DNA from: an uncultured Actinomyces sp.
Lineage (GTDB): Bacteria > Actinomycetota > Actinomycetes > Actinomycetales > Actinomycetaceae
Direction: 5' to 3'
Assembly: GCA_900554605.1 (NCBI GenBank)
Contig: USHU01000035.1
Coordinates: 1 to 8,581, forward strand
Length of the DNA stretch: 8,581 nt
Position numbers and translations under genes: made by a program. Shown one piece after another: positions 6,960-8,581 of this stretch (positions are counted from its first letter, which is position 1; each line of letters begins with the position of its first letter). Under the pieces are notes generated by a model. It was not told the origin of the DNA, ran no database searches, and saw only the letters and a program-made list of their open reading frames with translations.

Positions 6960-7003
6960 GACCCTTCTTTCCGTCATCTGTAGTAGTAAAAGAGAATTAT
7001 TCG

Positions 7004-7705
7004 ATGTCTAACTTCACTCCGGCACCAGGATCCCCAAGCCCCCAACCCTACGGCGGCGGGTACACTCCCCAAGGTTCTTATCCCCAAGCTCCATATCCTC
7101 AAGGCCAGTATCAGGCCCCACAGGGAGGTTTCCAGCCTCAACAAGGACCATATCCGCCTGCGCCTCGCTCATCATTCAACAAAGGCCCTCTATACGTGTG
7201 GATCGCAGTAGTCGCGGTTCTTGTGCTTCTTCTTGCGTTCTTCCTGTGGCGCTCTTCGAGCACGAGCGTTTCACCCGCGCCTACTCCATCTATTTCTTCC
7301 CCCACACCCGTTCCCACTTCTTCCACGCCGACACCCAAGCCGACCTCTCCTTCACCCAAACCCAAGACTTCAACGACTGCGTCAAAATCTCCCACGGCAA
7401 AATCTTCCTCGCCAAGCCCCTCTAAGACTCGCCACGAGGGAATCGATGACAAAACTGCGATGCTCATTGAAAAATCTTGTTCGATCACTGCCAAACTGAA
7501 CAGCACTCGCCCCATTAACGTCGTCTTTGTCGACGAAATTCAGATCGGCGAAACACGTTCGAATGGTGACCAGCAATATAACGTCAAGGGCCATGCCTTC
7601 GAAGGACAAACCAAGTATGAGGCTCGCTGCACGGTCGTCCATGTAAAAGATGGTGACCTGTGGAAGACAGAGGATTCATCGATTGGGACAGATCCGATTA
7701 ATTAA
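7004..7705 (+). CDS. Paralogue 4: single-pass membrane protein with long stalk and one Cys-pair domain
   Basis: The product has 233 residues; its function is unknown. It has the longest cytoplasmic tail (1-60), rich in Pro/Gln/Gly/Tyr (YPQGQYQAPQGGFQPQQGPY). A membrane helix (about 62-82, LYVWIAVVAVLVLLLAFFLW) and a long Ser/Thr/Pro/Lys stalk (83-143) follow. The outer domain (about 145-233) has IDDKT, C159, NGDQQY and C209-T-V-V-H, ending DPIN, which resembles NPIQ in paralogue 1 and NPVK in paralogue 3. The stalk suggests a domain held away from the membrane in the cell wall. The start is ATG at 7004 with a weak AGAGAA upstream. It lies 44 nt after paralogue 3, a gap in which I see neither a terminator nor a convincing promoter, so it is probably co-transcribed. 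A hairpin lies 55 nt after its stop. Confidence 0.83.
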   Translation: MSNFTPAPGSPSPQPYGGGYTPQGSYPQAPYPQGQYQAPQGGFQPQQGPYPPAPRSSFNKGPLYVWIAVVAVLVLLLAFFLWRSSSTSVSPAPTPSISSPTPVPTSSTPTPKPTSPSPKPKTSTTASKSPTAKSSSPSPSKTRHEGIDDKTAMLIEKSCSITAKLNSTRPINVVFVDEIQIGETRSNGDQQYNVKGHAFEGQTKYEARCTVVHVKDGDLWKTEDSSIGTDPIN

Positions 7706-7760
7706 GGAGTTCCACGTCTTCCCTGAGGCATGAGCATCTCCAACAGGAGTGTTGCCAGCT

Positions 7761-7796
7761 CAGGAGCCCCCATGACATTTGTCATGGGGGCTCCTG
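7761..7796. terminator. Perfect 16-bp stem hairpin, probable terminator of the paralogue operon
   Basis: CAGGAGCCCCCATGAC (7761-7776) is followed by the loop ATTT and the exact reverse complement GTCATGGGGGCTCCTG (7781-7796). It lies 55 nt after the stop of paralogue 4 and 48 nt before the ABC ATPase start. No T-run follows on either strand, so if it terminates transcription it is of the U-less kind reported in high-GC Gram-positives. The stem is symmetrical and could act on both strands. Confidence 0.65.
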
Positions 7797-7844
7797 CATC
7801 AAAGCACACTTCTGACCTCATTCATGGGCGCACACACTTAAGCC

Positions 7845-8567
7845 ATGAACACAGAAGAAGCCCCTGCTCTGCAGGCGACCAACATCCACCAGTCTTTCGG
7901 CCCCGTCGAGGCACTGCGAGGAGTCAACCTCACCCTGATGCCCGGCGAAATCGTTGCGATCCTCGGCGTCAACGGCGCGGGCAAGAGCACCTTCCTGGAC
8001 ATCGTCCTCGGCCTGGCCACCCCCACGCAGGGCGAGATCAGCGTCTACGGCATGAGCCCGCGCGAAGCCGTGCGCCGTTCCCTCGTGAGCGCGATGCTCC
8101 AGACCGGCTCGATGCCACGCGATGGGAAGGTTCGCAACACGATCGACCTTGTCGCCGGAATGCATGCCAACCCGATCCCCACCGACGAGCTCCTCGAGCG
8201 CACAAAGCTCACTCAGTTGGCCAAACGTCCGATTGACAAGCTCTCTGGAGGCGAGCGCCAGCGTGTACGCCTTGCCCTGGCACTGGCGGGCAACCCGGAC
8301 TTCCTGATCCTCGACGAGCCGACCGCGGGAATGGACGCGCTTGCCCGCCGCGCATTCTGGGAGACGATGCGCGCCGAAGCCGCAGAAGGTCGCACCCTTC
8401 TCTTCGCCACGCACTACCTCACGGAGGCCAGCAAGGACGCAGACCGCATCGTCATTATCGATGAGGGACGTGTGCTCCTCGACGCGCCGACCGAGCAAGT
8501 TGTTGCCGACAACGAAGACCTTGAAGACGTTTTCGAGCGCATCACCTCCCACGCGGACGCAGAGTGA
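7845..8567 (+). CDS. ABC transporter ATP-binding protein (ABC-2/drug-exporter type)
   Basis: This is the cytoplasmic ATPase of an ABC exporter; the substrate cannot be told from sequence. The 240-residue protein has every motif in order: Walker A GVNGAGKST (about 42-50), Q-loop AMLQTG, signature LSGGERQR, Walker B FLILDEP followed by TAGMD, and the H-loop ATHY. The order and spacing resemble ATPases paired with ABC-2 permeases (DrrA/CcmA-like), and the gene ends in a GTGA overlap with a downstream frame. The start is ATG at 7845; an in-frame TAA lies two codons upstream, so no longer form is possible. No Shine-Dalgarno is visible in the preceding 20 nt, so the message may be leaderless. Base composition is clearly richer in G+C than in the paralogue genes to its left. 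Separated from them by a hairpin, it is probably a different transcription unit. Confidence 0.93.
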   Translation: MNTEEAPALQATNIHQSFGPVEALRGVNLTLMPGEIVAILGVNGAGKSTFLDIVLGLATPTQGEISVYGMSPREAVRRSLVSAMLQTGSMPRDGKVRNTIDLVAGMHANPIPTDELLERTKLTQLAKRPIDKLSGGERQRVRLALALAGNPDFLILDEPTAGMDALARRAFWETMRAEAAEGRTLLFATHYLTEASKDADRIVIIDEGRVLLDAPTEQVVADNEDLEDVFERITSHADAE

Positions 8568-8581
8568 GCGTCGCCCACGAA
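8564..8581 (+). CDS. Start of a downstream gene, probably the ABC permease (only six codons visible)
   Basis: GTG at 8564 overlaps the TGA stop of the ATPase gene (GTGA) and opens a frame reading VSVAHE to the window edge. ATPase and permease genes are often coupled in this way. Too little is visible to identify the product; the assignment rests on position alone. Confidence 0.45.

Noticed and set aside
6960..7003. Possible internal promoter before paralogue 4
   Set aside because: TAGTAG/TAGTAA resembles a -10 loosely, but there is no matching -35 and the 44-nt gap is compatible with one operon.
7818..8552. Long minus-strand open frame of 244 codons opposite the ABC ATPase
   Set aside because: It mirrors a gene with every ABC motif in order; long antisense frames are expected opposite GC-rich codons, and the translation shows no recognisable domain.

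Overview
The window looks like a chromosomal segment of a moderately GC-rich actinobacterium. The partial SMC protein has the actinobacterial-type N-terminus, the dihydroxyacetone (Dha) kinase is the PTS-dependent type with an HPr-fused DhaM, and the membrane proteins carry the Pro/Gln-rich cytoplasmic tails common in actinobacteria. I would guess an Actinomycetaceae-like organism, but the sequence alone does not fix genus or species.

Left part, minus strand (1-4552): reading leftward from 4552 the order is folC (folylpolyglutamate/dihydrofolate synthase with an unusual acidic N-terminal extension), dhaK, dhaL, dhaM, and the 5' end of smc, which runs off the window. dhaK-dhaL-dhaM form a tight operon: 1 nt between dhaK and dhaL, 9 nt between dhaL and dhaM. 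Together they encode a kinase that uses PEP-derived phosphate. EI would phosphorylate the HPr domain of DhaM, the phosphate would pass to the EIIA domain, then to DhaL-bound ADP, and finally to Dha held covalently by DhaK. dhaK starts at TTG, lacks about 28 N-terminal residues of the usual family, and its ribosome-binding site lies between the arms of a 9-bp inverted repeat.

Middle, 4553-4720: a divergent promoter region between folC (minus) and a plus-strand operon.

Right-centre, plus strand (4721-7705): four tandem, mutually homologous genes that I do not recognise as a named family. Each encodes a Pro/Gln-rich cytoplasmic tail, one membrane helix, a Ser/Thr/Pro-rich stalk and a small extracytoplasmic domain with two conserved cysteines. 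The first protein carries two such domains; the second ends in a stalk-like tail with no domain after it. Genes 1-3 are coupled by an 11-nt gap and an ATGA overlap; gene 4 follows after 44 nt. This array is the most likely undescribed system here.

Right edge (7706-8581): a 16-bp perfect hairpin closes the paralogue operon. It is followed by a more GC-rich ABC-transporter ATPase gene whose stop codon overlaps the start of a downstream gene, probably the permease, of which only six codons are visible. No tRNA, rRNA, CRISPR array, insertion sequence or phage gene was seen.
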